Of a DNA stretch of 64,000 bases, positions 1 to 9,097 are shown piece after piece. Below the pieces are notes generated by a model that was not told the DNA's origin, made no database searches, and saw only the letters and a program-made list of their open reading frames with translations. Each line of letters starts with the position of its first letter. Position 1 is the first letter of the stretch. Source of the DNA: G963665215 sp963665215 (lineage in GTDB: Bacteria; Chloroflexota; Dehalococcoidia; Lucifugimonadales; CAUZJF01); contig CAXXWW010000002.1 of NCBI GenBank assembly GCA_963665215.2, positions 416,369 to 480,368 on the forward strand, given 5' to 3'. The position numbers and the translations under genes are program-made.

Positions 1-645
1 TCCGTCCCTTTTGAGGGTCAGCGAGTGCGCGGGAGGGAGCTTGTGCACCCCGCGAACTATGCAGCGGTCCGGCGGCACGTAGCCGAACGCGAGGTAGTAG
101 TCCAGGGAGGCCATGTCGATGGAGTCCTCAGAGGGCTTCAGCATATCGAATAGCGCGTGGACTTCAGAAGCGAAAATCAGGCGAGACCCTTGCATTGTGT
201 AAAAGAATGGCTTTACCCCGAGGCGGTCTCTGGCCGCCAGGAGTTTGCTATTCCTCGCGTCCCAGATTGCGAATGCGAACATGCCGACCAGGCGCTCCAG
301 ACAACGCTCTCCCCACTGCTGATAGGCATGCAGGACCACCTCCGTATCGGTCTGGGATCGGAAGCTGTAACCATGGCGCTCCAGCTCCTGTCGAAGAGAT
401 TGAAAGTTGTATATCTCCCCGTTGAAGACGATCCATACCGTCCTGTCAGAATTGGACATGGGCTGATGGCCTCGCCCGGACAGGTCGATGACCGCCAGCC
501 GCCTGGCGCCCAGACCCACGTTGCGATCGACGTAGACGCCGCTGTCGTCGGGTCCGCGATGGGCCATGGTGTCACAGAGCCCTGTTACTTCCTGCTCGTC
601 AACCACGCCGGTGGCGAAGTCGATTATGCCCGCAATCCCACACAT
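1..645 (-). CDS. asnB: Asparagine synthetase-like (glutamine-hydrolysing), 5' part only
   Basis: Runs off the left edge of the window, so only the first 215 codons are visible. The ATG at 645 gives Met-Cys-Gly-Ile, which exposes Cys2, the nucleophile of class II glutamine amidotransferases after Met removal. Further glutaminase motifs are RGPDDSG (about 30-36), NGEIYN (75-80) and SQTDTEV (98-104). The family releases ammonia from glutamine and uses it to amidate an adenylated carboxylate. In a polysaccharide locus such paralogues may amidate sugar acids instead of aspartate; that is inference. It is the last visible gene of the leftward operon and a paralogue of the intact gene at 5624-7507. 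No frame disruption is seen. Confidence 0.9.
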   Translation of the reverse strand, partial: MCGIAGIIDFATGVVDEQEVTGLCDTMAHRGPDDSGVYVDRNVGLGARRLAVIDLSGRGHQPMSNSDRTVWIVFNGEIYNFQSLRQELERHGYSFRSQTDTEVVLHAYQQWGERCLERLVGMFAFAIWDARNSKLLAARDRLGVKPFFYTMQGSRLIFASEVHALFDMLKPSEDSIDMASLDYYLAFGYVPPDRCIVRGVHKLPPAHSLTLKRDG

Positions 646-710
646 GTACCTGTCCTCACATCATCTCTTCCGGTATTCGCCTTCTCCATGGGGGGTGTTA
701 ATAGGGCCTC

Positions 711-899
711 TAAGAGTGTGTGTAAGAAGTATGTGGAACTGTGGTTAGACCCTTCGACTTCGCTGGTTCGATACGGCCTGCGGCCTACTCACCATAAGCG
801 GTATTCGCCCGTTCGCCCCGAGTAGTCCTTCCACCGTGGAATGACGTATCGAGGGGAGCTTGTCGAAGGGTATGAGGGTCGTATTCACACACCCTCTAA
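711..899. repeat. MITE-like palindromic repeat, copy 1
   Basis: About 190 bp between the truncated asnB and the next glycosyltransferase. The ends are imperfect inverted repeats (TAAGAGTGTGTGTAAG on the left, TTAGAGGGTGTGTGAATA reading inward from the right). Inside are arms CCCTTCGAC...TTCGATACG and CGTATCGAG...GTCGAAGGG, so the transcript could fold into a long hairpin. The inverse copy at 44376-44514 shares both outer ends and the core. No coding capacity is evident. It has the structure of a non-autonomous element. Confidence 0.65.
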
Positions 900-911
900 C
901 ACGTAGGACCG

Positions 912-2138
912 CTATTGAGATGTGGCTATAGAACGATAGAAGGCCAGGTATTGCCGCGCTATCGCTTTGCACGAGAATCGCTCGACTGCGATTTGCCGGC
1001 CTATCCTCGCGCGCTCCGACCATTCCCGTCTGTTAGAGGAAAATGTGTCTACGAGATCGACGATACGCTCGGCGTCTCCGTACTCCGTGAACGCGATCGA
1101 TTCCCCCTTAGGGTCGATGACGTCGATCCCCGGATGATGGGATGCAATAATCGGCAGGCCAGTGGCAAGGGCCTCCAGCACAACCCGTGGCGATGCATCG
1201 TTGTTCGTCTGATAGAGGAACAGGTCGTGCCGATGGAAATTATCAAGCAGCTCAGACCTGGGGAGCTGGCCCGCGAACAGGACCTGGTCGCCAACCCCGT
1301 ACTGTCTGATGAGGTCCATTGCCGGTCCACGGGTCAGCCGCTCCCACGCGCCGACCATTGTCAGAGTGGCAGGTATCCCTCGTAGCTTGAGCAGGTGCAG
1401 GACCTCGATGAGGACCAGCGCCCCCCGGCTGCGGTCGATTGTACCGATGAAAAGGATGCGGACGGGCGTGTCGTCGACATCCTTGTTGGGCGCGTGCTCG
1501 GGGGGTGGGCGCCAGAAATCGGTGTCCACGCTGTTGGCGAGCACATCGACGCGGGCCCTGGGCTGACTCACGTACTCCTTGAGTCTCGCTACCAGGCCCG
1601 GGGCCTGCACTATGACGTGGTCTGCATAGCGGCAAGTCAGGTGCTCCAACCAGAGCCCGTAGTACATCATAGCCGTACTCGGGTGCATGAGCAGCCTGAT
1701 CGTAGGCACGTCACTCCACACGTGGCGCAATCGCCATCCGTTTAGCGTAAAAAATGAGCTGCAGCACGTCACATTTCGCAGGTAGCGCTTAATCATGAAC
1801 AGAGGGGGGAATGTGCCAAAGGTGTCATGCAATATATTGATGGCCTGGCTCCGCACCAGTTTTCGTCCGAGCCAGTTGGCCTTCGCCAGGTTGTACAGTC
1901 GATTGCCTCGCCTGAAACCAGCGTCGACCAGGGTGAACCGATGGTATGCCGAGGTGTCCATGGCGGCATCGAGCCGCCCCACCATTAGGATGAGCCTGTC
2001 AAGTCCTTGGGAGACCTCCATCAGCGTCCTGGCGCGGTCCAGGTAGCTGGACAGGTTGGGCAGAAAGAACAGTACACGCATATTGGTCGAGGCACTCATT
2101 GCGGCTGACCTGCCCGAGTCCGCAATACGGCAGCTCAT
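912..2138 (-). CDS. Glycosyltransferase family 4 (GT-B)
   Basis: A 408-residue protein with the GT-B fold pattern: an N-terminal acceptor half and a C-terminal nucleotide-sugar half. The latter has the strand RILFIGTIDRSRG and the donor-binding signature DASPRVVLEALATGLP (Asp314 and Glu322 in the E-x7-E position, Glu first replaced by Asp). It would transfer a sugar from an NDP-sugar to a growing lipid-linked glycan at the cytoplasmic membrane face. The ATG at 2138 lies 12 nt after the original stop codon of the upstream GT2 gene, now separated from it by an IS630 insertion. Internal ATGs (residues 14 and 20, the latter giving MRVLFFLPN) are plausible true starts, since the family usually begins there. 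Confidence 0.85.
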   Translation of the reverse strand: MSCRIADSGRSAAMSASTNMRVLFFLPNLSSYLDRARTLMEVSQGLDRLILMVGRLDAAMDTSAYHRFTLVDAGFRRGNRLYNLAKANWLGRKLVRSQAINILHDTFGTFPPLFMIKRYLRNVTCCSSFFTLNGWRLRHVWSDVPTIRLLMHPSTAMMYYGLWLEHLTCRYADHVIVQAPGLVARLKEYVSQPRARVDVLANSVDTDFWRPPPEHAPNKDVDDTPVRILFIGTIDRSRGALVLIEVLHLLKLRGIPATLTMVGAWERLTRGPAMDLIRQYGVGDQVLFAGQLPRSELLDNFHRHDLFLYQTNNDASPRVVLEALATGLPIIASHHPGIDVIDPKGESIAFTEYGDAERIVDLVDTFSSNRREWSERARIGRQIAVERFSCKAIARQYLAFYRSIATSQ

Positions 2139-2153
2139 TATTGGCGGCCGCTA

Positions 2154-3390
2154 GTGGTCCAACATCATTGAAATGAATACCATGATAGTCATTGTTCCTC
2201 TTGGGGGTTCAATCGTAACGTTGAACCGAGGAGGAACCATGATGTCTACCAAGAAGTACCGTATCAGACTGACTACCGACGAACAACAGGAACTCAACGC
2301 CTTGGTCTCACGCGGTCGGGCTGCGGCGTACAAACAGACCCATGCGCGCATTCTGCTGATGAGCGATGAGTCACGCTCGGACGGGGGAATGAAGGACGCG
2401 GACATCACCAGCGCGCTCGGTGTGGGACAGTCAACGGTCGAGCGAATACGCAAGCGCTGTGTGGAGGAGGGGGTCGAGTCTGCGCTGAATCGCAAAAAGC
2501 AACTGCGTCGGCGTCAAAAGAGACTGGACGGCGAAGGTGAAGCACGGTTGATAGCGATGGCCTGCGGGGAACCGCCGGAGGGGCGTGCCAGTTGGACCCT
2601 GAAGCTGTTGGCTGACCAGTTGGTCGAGTGTGAGATAGTCGGGACCATTAGCACCGAGACGGTTCGCCAGGCGCTTAAAAAAAAACGAACTGAAGCCGTG
2701 GCTGAAGCAGAGTTGGTGCATCCCGCCCGGTCAGAGCGCGGAGTTTGTGTGCGCGATGGAAGACGTACTGGAGGTCTACCAACGGCCGTACGATGGGAAT
2801 GAGGTTCTGGTGTGCATGGATGAGACGAGCAAACAGCAAGTCAAGGAGACGCGAGTGCCGCGTCCCGCAGCGCCCGGCTTATCGGCGGCATACGACTACG
2901 AATACGAGCGCAATGGAGTGAGCAGCCTGTTCATGCTGTTTGCACCGTTGGACGGATGGCGCCGAGTCGAGGTCAGAGAGCGTCGCACGAAGGTGGACTG
3001 GGCGCATGTGATAAAGGAACTGGTCGACGAGGACTACCCTGACAGAGACCGGATCGTGCTGGTAATGGACAATCTCAACACTCACAAGCTGTCCTCGCTA
3101 TACGAGGCATTCGAGCCTGCTGAGGCGAGGCGTATAGCTGAGCGACTGGAGATACACTACACTCCCAAACACGGGAGTTGGTTGAATATGGCGGAGATAG
3201 AGATCGGTGTGCTGGCTCGACAGTGCCTGGACCGACGGATTGCCAATCAAGACATCCTGCGCGGCGAGGTCAATGCTTGGCAGAATCAACGCAACCGGGA
3301 TGTGATACGAGTGGATTGGCGCTTCACTACCGAGGATGCGCGCATCAAGCTAAAGTCACTCTACCCATCAATACAAAAACGTTGAACCAC
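2154..3390 (+). mobile_element. IS630-family insertion sequence
   Basis: A complete element of about 1237 bp. The ends are inverted repeats GTGGTCCAAC and GTTGAACCAC (one mismatch), each flanked by TA (2152-2153 and 3391-3392), the TA target duplication known for IS630/Tc1-mariner elements. It carries the two-frame transposase described separately. It sits opposite to the surrounding leftward operon, precisely between a GT2 stop codon and a GT4 start. Confidence 0.9.
2239..3385 (+). CDS. IS630-family transposase, two overlapping frames
   Basis: The ATG at 2239 has a strong Shine-Dalgarno (GAGGAGG, 5 nt away). The first frame (2239-2802) carries the helix-turn-helix DNA-binding part. The second frame (about 2686-3385) carries the DDE integrase-like catalytic part, with VCMDETSKQ, VLVMDNLNTHK and a C-terminal SWLNMAEIEIGVL segment as the D, D and E regions. 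The frames meet at a run of nine A (2677-2685). Reading eight A instead gives the continuous family sequence LKKNELKPWLKQ, so one base must be skipped. This may be programmed slippage or a +1 mutation in the run; the sequence alone cannot tell. Confidence 0.85.
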
Positions 3391-4463
3391 TAGTTTCCTG
3401 GCTGGCTCTCCTCACGAGAGCGCTCCACTGGCACAGAGGAGAATTGGTTTAGCTTTCGCACGATTAGGTCTCTGAGCTCCGTTGGGTTGAACAGGATGCT
3501 GTGTCTGAACCGTGCAAAGAGGTACAGCTCGGTGAGCGTTGACTCCAGCCTCATGAGCGCTCGAATGCCCGTCAAATACGTGCGGTCGGCCAGGGACGGA
3601 GAGGGTACAAGGGCCCGAACCCCGGCAACCTGCGCACGGTGGGACGAGCGGATTAAGTTTGAACCCAGCGTGCATAGCCACCGGCGTTCCCATCTGTCCA
3701 CCCACTCCTCTGGAAACACGTCGCTGTACGTTGACCGCATCAAACGGCTGGCATTCCGCATGATCTCAAGGGAAATATCCGGGTTCGCAGCGGTTATCTG
3801 TGAGAAGCGACCCTGTCCGATCCGCGTCATCGCCAGCGGCTCGGGGATGTAGCATGCGCCATACTTCAACGCTATGACTCGACACGCGAACCCGTCCGAA
3901 TATGAACCTAGCTCTGGCAGGAAGCCCCCTGCCTCGAGTAGGGCCTCTCGCTTGTATATTGTGGTGTTGCCGGTGAACCACCCATCGTAGCGACGGAGGG
4001 CAGCCAAGGCCCTCTCGGGAGTCAGGTAGCAGGGCGTCCTGGAGATGATGGGGATACGCCGGGGTCCCAGATTCTCTCCGGACTCGCTGAGTGTTACCGG
4101 CAGCGCGGTGCATAACCCGGCACGCGGATTCTGTTTCAGCAGATTCATCGATTGGGCAAGGAGCCCGGGCAGCACCTTGTCATCCGAGGCTGGGAAGAAC
4201 ACGTAGTCGCCGGACGCTTCCTTCAGGCCCAAGTCAAACGTTCTTACAGCCCCAATATTGCGCTCATTCCGCACCAGACGAACTATGGGGTCCCGCCTGA
4301 CGAACTCCTCCACGATCTCGATGCTGTTGTCCGTTGAAGCATCGTCGACCACGATGATTTCTAGCGGCCTGAAAGACTGCGCCAGTATCGCCTCAAGGGC
4401 TTCCCCAATAAACCGCCCGTGATTGTAGTTGGCCATGGCCACGGACAGCGTGTTTTCTACCAC
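3390..4463 (-). CDS. Glycosyltransferase family 2 (GT-A)
   Basis: 357 residues from a GTG start (GTG-GTA-GAA). The GT-A nucleotide-binding domain shows SVAMANYNHG near the N-terminus, VVDDAS at 38-43 and the DxD-like PASDDK at 91-96, typical for inverting GT2 enzymes that use a metal and a UDP- or dTDP-sugar. The C-terminal third resembles the GT2 at 7570-8571, including an LVPSPSLAD/LTPSPSPAD segment, so the two are paralogues. The stop codon TAG contains the TA target of the IS630 element. Both the interrupted and the restored sequence keep a TAG stop, so the protein end is unaffected. Confidence 0.88.
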   Translation of the reverse strand: MVENTLSVAMANYNHGRFIGEALEAILAQSFRPLEIIVVDDASTDNSIEIVEEFVRRDPIVRLVRNERNIGAVRTFDLGLKEASGDYVFFPASDDKVLPGLLAQSMNLLKQNPRAGLCTALPVTLSESGENLGPRRIPIISRTPCYLTPERALAALRRYDGWFTGNTTIYKREALLEAGGFLPELGSYSDGFACRVIALKYGACYIPEPLAMTRIGQGRFSQITAANPDISLEIMRNASRLMRSTYSDVFPEEWVDRWERRWLCTLGSNLIRSSHRAQVAGVRALVPSPSLADRTYLTGIRALMRLESTLTELYLFARFRHSILFNPTELRDLIVRKLNQFSSVPVERSREESQPGN

Positions 4464-4475
4464 GTTAGAAGCCTC

Positions 4476-5561
4476 TCACCTTCTCGATTGGGCCAACCGC
4501 CGGTACAGCGCCACGTGCTCTGCTATGTAACGCTCCTCGGAGTAATTCTCGCGGACTTGCTCCCGTGCACGCCTGCCCAGGCGCTCGCCAAGTTCACGGT
4601 CGAGGACCAGCCGCTCGATCGCCTCGGCGAGGGCATTTACCTTGTCTGGGGGGACTAACAGCCCGGTTATGCCATCCTCAATGATCTCTTGATTCCCCGG
4701 GATGTCGCTGGCAATCACGGGCAATCCTGAGGCCATCGCCTCCAGGATGGCGTTTGAAGAGCCTTCGCGCACAGAGGGCAACACAAAGCAGTCGGCTCTC
4801 CCGTAGTATGGCTGAACGTCCTCCTGGAGTCCGAGGAATTTGACGATTTCGCCTATTCCCAGTCGCGTGGCATGGTCCCTAAGGGCGAGGTGCTCCTGGC
4901 CGGTGCCCACTACGGTCAGGAGCAAACAGCGGTGCCTTGGCCACAACGTGTCTAATGCGTCCAGCAGCACCGAGACCCTCTTGCCCGGGGAGAGTCTGCC
5001 AACCGTCAAGATACGGAAGCGTTCCTTTTGCGTCCTGGCCGACGGCACTTGCCGGTCCGGCAGGTCGGGCGAGATGCCATTGCGGATCACCGTGTAGCGC
5101 GACCGCCGGATACGCGCCTTTCGCGCTGAATATTCCGCGCCCGCGAGAGAGTTGGAGACGATGGCGGCGGTAATGTAGCTAAGCGCATGGTCGGCTATCC
5201 AGTGAGGACGTCGCTTCCATGAGTCAACCCCGCGTACGGAGCCTATGATGACCGGTGCCCTGGCTAGGCTCGCAGCCACACGCCCCCAAATGTTGGCCAT
5301 GAACAGCCATGTGTGTACCACGTCCGGTTTGAAGCGCCTCACCTCCCGGAAGAGCCAGGGCAGGGACCTCATGTATCGACCCGTGGACTCCCATGTAACA
5401 ACCTGAACGCCTGCCGCCTCGAACTCGGGGGCCAGCGTGCCTGGGCGAAGGGCGGACACACGTACCTGGTGACCTGAGCGTGACAGTCCTCGAGCCAGCA
5501 TCAGGAGTTGCAACTCGCTCCCACCTACGTCAAGCTCCCCGATAACAAACAGGATGCGCAA
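4476..5561 (-). CDS. Glycosyltransferase family 4 (GT-B)
   Basis: 361 residues from the ATG at 5561. The N-terminus MRILFVIGELDVGGSE has the GGSE loop (13-16) common in GT4 enzymes. The C-terminal half has ILTVGRLSPGKR and the E-x7-E donor motif EGSSNAILEAMASG (Glu266, Glu274). It would be a retaining transferase using a nucleotide sugar, acting on the cytoplasmic membrane face. It lies 12 nt upstream of the GT2 gene and 62 nt downstream of the asnB homologue at 5624, in the same operon. Confidence 0.9.
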   Translation of the reverse strand: MRILFVIGELDVGGSELQLLMLARGLSRSGHQVRVSALRPGTLAPEFEAAGVQVVTWESTGRYMRSLPWLFREVRRFKPDVVHTWLFMANIWGRVAASLARAPVIIGSVRGVDSWKRRPHWIADHALSYITAAIVSNSLAGAEYSARKARIRRSRYTVIRNGISPDLPDRQVPSARTQKERFRILTVGRLSPGKRVSVLLDALDTLWPRHRCLLLTVVGTGQEHLALRDHATRLGIGEIVKFLGLQEDVQPYYGRADCFVLPSVREGSSNAILEAMASGLPVIASDIPGNQEIIEDGITGLLVPPDKVNALAEAIERLVLDRELGERLGRRAREQVRENYSEERYIAEHVALYRRLAQSRR

Positions 5562-5623
5562 CTTTCTAGATGTTGACCCAATCGCAGCTCAGAGGTGGCC
5601 AAATCATCGCGCCGGTCGTGCAC

Positions 5624-7507
5624 TCAGCGCCGAGGTGTGCTCGCTGCCGAGGGCGCCAGGGCTTCCTCTCCCTGCCGCCGAAGCCACTGCTCGAGCACTA
5701 AAAGCTGCCAGGACTGCATATCCATGCCCTGGTGACCGTCGGGACGGCCAACCGGGCCCGATAGCAACCCCAACTCTCTGCCGGAGCCCTGGGCAAGGAA
5801 TTCTGTCCGCCACCCATTGCCTGACCTCATCCACGACGACCACGGAACACCAAATCCTTTCTTGGACCCTGACAGAATCTCTGCCGGCAGCCAGGGGCGG
5901 GCTGCCTGGCGCAAGAGGTGCTTTAGCTGCCCGCCGGGCCATCTCAGTCTGGAGGGGACCTGGAATGTCAGCTCCACCAGAGTATGATCGAGCAGGGGGG
6001 GGCGGACCTCTAGAGAGACCGCCATGCTCGCCCTGTCCACCTTGGTCAAGATGTCCTCTGGCAAGTAGGTTTTCAAGTCCAGGTACTGTGCCATCGTGAT
6101 CGGGTCCAGGGACGGCCGGGTGTATTGCCTGAAATACCAGAAGTCGTCGTAACCCTCGAACTCCCTCACCCACTCCGGACCGACGATAGCCCGCTTCTGC
6201 GATGGGGAGAACATCGAGACCAAGCGCCAGTATCGCTCGGCGTGTTCCAGACCTAGCTTCTCAGCCTTGCGTGCCGGCGCCCAGTGGTGCGGCAGTACAG
6301 CCAGTATTGGAGCCAACAGGGGCCGTGCTATGGACCGAGGGACCCACCTTGCCCACTGCTGGTCCATCCACAGCTGGTAACGCTGGTATCCGGCAAATAG
6401 CTCGTCACCTCCGTCGCCGGAAAGGGCCACTTTCACGTGCTCGCTGCCCAGAACGGCGACCTGGTACGTGGGGATAGCCGAGCTGTCGCCGAAGGGCTCG
6501 TCGTACATGGCGACGGTCCGGGCCAGCATAACGCCGACCGAGTCTCGAACGGCGACTCGCCGGTAGTGTCTGGTACCGTACCGGTCGGCGGTGAGCTGGG
6601 CGAAAGCGCCCTCCGATGCAGCCGGATCGTCAAAATCGATCGTGAACGTGCGTAGGCTCTCGTTGCTGGACTTCGCGGCCAGAGCGGTGACGGTACCTGA
6701 GTCGATACCGCCGCTCAGGAAGACGCCGACCGGGACGTCACTCACCATGTGGCGTCTTACGGCGTTCGCCAGCTCGCCGCTTATGGCCTCGACCGCCTCA
6801 TCTGACGTGCGAATCCCGGTCTGCCCGTCCAGGTCCACGTCCCAATATTCGTGAACGCTGGTTGTTACCCCGTCGAAGACCAGCAGATGAGCCGCCGGCA
6901 GCTTGCGAATCTTCGAGTACGCGGTCTTGGGAGGGGGAACATAGGAATAGGTGAGGTAATCGAAAAGCGCGCTCCGGTCGACAGATCTGTCAGTATGGGG
7001 GTGGGCCAGGATGGCCTTGATTTCCGAGGCGAAGATGAATAATCGGCCGTCCCAATAGTAGACAAGCGGCTTGATTCCCAGCCGGTCCCGCACCAGCACC
7101 AGCCGTCGCCGCGTCGTGTCCCATATGGCGTAGGCGAACATGCCGCTAAACCTGTGGACGCAGTCGTCTCCCCACTCCTCGTAGGCGTGAACGATGACCT
7201 CGGTATCGGACTGCGACCTGAAGCTGTGCCCGCGCTCCTCGAGCTGTCGTCTTATCTCCCTGAAGTTGTAGATCTCGCCGTTGTAGACCGTCCACACCGT
7301 TCCGTCCTCGTTGCTCATTGGCTGGTGCCCACCGGGAGACAGATCGATGATGGACAGGCGGCGGTGCCCCAGGCCTACCCCGTACTCTGGCCACACCTCG
7401 ATGCCTGCGTCGTCCGGCCCGCGGTGGCCCAGCGTGTCACGCATGGCCTCAAGCACAGCCGGGTCGACCGGGCCCTTATCCGTATAGATGCCTACGATGC
7501 CGCACAT
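5624..7507 (-). CDS. asnB: Asparagine synthetase-like amidotransferase, full length
   Basis: 627 residues when started at the ATG at 7507, chosen because it puts Cys2 of MCGIVGIYT at the mature N-terminus; an upstream in-frame ATG at 7543 would bury it. The N-terminal class II glutaminase has RGPDDAG (29-35), NGEIYN (76-81) and SQSDTEV. The C-terminal synthetase has the ATP-pyrophosphatase loop SGGIDSG (265-271) and SGDGGDE downstream. Both halves look complete. Biosynthetic asparagine formation is possible, but such genes are frequent in exopolysaccharide loci where the acceptor is thought to be a sugar acid. A partial paralogue lies at 1-645 and a deleted one at 29318-29545. Confidence 0.92.
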   Translation of the reverse strand: MCGIVGIYTDKGPVDPAVLEAMRDTLGHRGPDDAGIEVWPEYGVGLGHRRLSIIDLSPGGHQPMSNEDGTVWTVYNGEIYNFREIRRQLEERGHSFRSQSDTEVIVHAYEEWGDDCVHRFSGMFAYAIWDTTRRRLVLVRDRLGIKPLVYYWDGRLFIFASEIKAILAHPHTDRSVDRSALFDYLTYSYVPPPKTAYSKIRKLPAAHLLVFDGVTTSVHEYWDVDLDGQTGIRTSDEAVEAISGELANAVRRHMVSDVPVGVFLSGGIDSGTVTALAAKSSNESLRTFTIDFDDPAASEGAFAQLTADRYGTRHYRRVAVRDSVGVMLARTVAMYDEPFGDSSAIPTYQVAVLGSEHVKVALSGDGGDELFAGYQRYQLWMDQQWARWVPRSIARPLLAPILAVLPHHWAPARKAEKLGLEHAERYWRLVSMFSPSQKRAIVGPEWVREFEGYDDFWYFRQYTRPSLDPITMAQYLDLKTYLPEDILTKVDRASMAVSLEVRPPLLDHTLVELTFQVPSRLRWPGGQLKHLLRQAARPWLPAEILSGSKKGFGVPWSSWMRSGNGWRTEFLAQGSGRELGLLSGPVGRPDGHQGMDMQSWQLLVLEQWLRRQGEEALAPSAASTPRR

Positions 7508-7569
7508 GGTAGAACCGAGACTCCCTGAGCACTCTGACGACAAGTGGGACCACGGGATGACAATATGGC

Positions 7570-8571
7570 CTACGGCTCGCTTTCGGATACCTTTTCGCTG
7601 CTCTCATGCTTGACACGTGCGAAGAGAAACAGCCTGGTAATGATGTATTCGACCTTCATCATCAGCCGTAGCAGCGCAATAAATACTTTGTCGGCAGGAC
7701 TGGGCGAGGGGGTCAGCTTTCGCAGCCCGGTGACTTGACGCCGCTGCGACGTGAGCACTGTCCTCAACCCCAGATGATACCGCTGGCGTTTCGACCAAGC
7801 ATCCACAAAATCGGCTGGAAAGAGGTCGCGATAGGTGGTCTGCATTAGCTGCGTCGCACGGCCCACGGTGGACAGCGCCACGCCGGGGTCTGCCATTATC
7901 GTCTTTGAGTAGCGATTTTCCGCCATTCTCTCCTGGGCCAAATGCTCTGGTATGAAGCAGGCACCATGTTTCAGGGCGATCACCTGGCACATGAATCCGT
8001 CCGTATAGGAGCGCAGCTCGGGATCGAACCCGCCGAGCTCAACCAGAACGCGACGCCGGTAGACCACGGTGTTACCCACAAACCAGCTACCGTGCTTTTT
8101 GAGCAACGCCAGGCAGTCGGCAGGGAACAGAAAGGATGGGGACTTGGACACGACTGGCGTGTCGTGGACTCCCAGCTCTTGCCCAGACTCGTCCATCGCA
8201 AGCGTCATTGCTGAGCAGAGTCCGGCCTGGGGATTACGGGCCAGCAGGTCCATAGACTTCTCAAACAGGCCCGGCAATAGCCGGTCGTCGGCAGCCATTC
8301 CGCAGACGTAGTCTCCTGACGCGTGTTGTATCCCCCGATTGGTCGTGGCAACGACGCCCATGTTGCGCTCGTGCTTTACCACTCGTACGATCGAATGAAG
8401 AGCAGCGAGCTCCCCTGCCACCGCAAGGCTGTCGTCGGTGGAGGCATCATCGACCACGATAACCTCCAACGGCTTAAAGGACTGGGCCAGCACGCTATCC
8501 AGGGCCTCCTTGAGGTAGTGGCCATGGTTGAAGTTGGGCATGACCACTGAAAGGGTGCTCTGCGTCGTCAT
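7570..8571 (-). CDS. Glycosyltransferase family 2 (GT-A)
   Basis: 333 residues from the ATG at 8571; a GTG 12 nt upstream is an alternative. Motifs are SVVMPNFNHGHY at the N-terminus, VVDDAS at 39-44 and MAADDRLLPG near residue 100 as the DxD equivalent. Its C-terminus resembles that of the GT2 at 3390, which suggests duplication of a GT2/asnB/GT4 module. It lies 62 nt upstream of asnB. Confidence 0.88.
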   Translation of the reverse strand: MTTQSTLSVVMPNFNHGHYLKEALDSVLAQSFKPLEVIVVDDASTDDSLAVAGELAALHSIVRVVKHERNMGVVATTNRGIQHASGDYVCGMAADDRLLPGLFEKSMDLLARNPQAGLCSAMTLAMDESGQELGVHDTPVVSKSPSFLFPADCLALLKKHGSWFVGNTVVYRRRVLVELGGFDPELRSYTDGFMCQVIALKHGACFIPEHLAQERMAENRYSKTIMADPGVALSTVGRATQLMQTTYRDLFPADFVDAWSKRQRYHLGLRTVLTSQRRQVTGLRKLTPSPSPADKVFIALLRLMMKVEYIITRLFLFARVKHESSEKVSESEP

Positions 8572-8583
8572 CAGGCGCCCCAC

Positions 8584-9097
8584 GTGATTTTGGGCCGCAT
8601 CATCCTGCTGTCACCGGCGGGGGCTTGGCTGCCAAAAGACGCCATCGGGTCTATAGCTTTCCCAAGTACCGTAGGCCCCAGGGCTTCACCGATGCGTCTC
8701 GTCTCGGCAGTCTGTTCACAAGCCCTCTCATGGCCGGCGGCACAGCCTTTCTCACGAACCCTCGTATAGGGTTTCGGGAGGGCGTGGACGCCGGGGAAGA
8801 CGCGGCGGCAAGCGATGCGAGCCGGTACTGTCCTTGCTGCGGTACAGCATCGATGGTAGACGACCCCGTCTTCTCACCACAGAAAAAAACGAAGAGGCAC
8901 CGCCAGGCCCATTAGAAGCTCACCGCTCGCCTCAGGCCTCTACGGCAAGGGCCGTGGCCAGGAGCGGAGGCGTTGTGGAGCAAATATGCGGTTGTCCACT
9001 GCTCATACATGATGATGCGTCAATGCCTCTCCTTGGGCTGAAGATTAACAGGGTACTAGGCCCGCCGGGGCAATTCGATCGTGTCCGGGTGGGAGAC
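8584..9097. other. Gap of about 510 bp with a possible decayed C-terminal reading frame
   Basis: No intact gene. On the leftward strand there is an open frame of about 80 codons without ATG, ending at 8651-8653 with a basic C-terminus (GLVNRLPRRDASVKPWG). It could be the tail of a decayed gene in operon orientation, but I cannot name a family. The rightward frame contains a CPCC pair that is likely chance. Confidence 0.3.
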
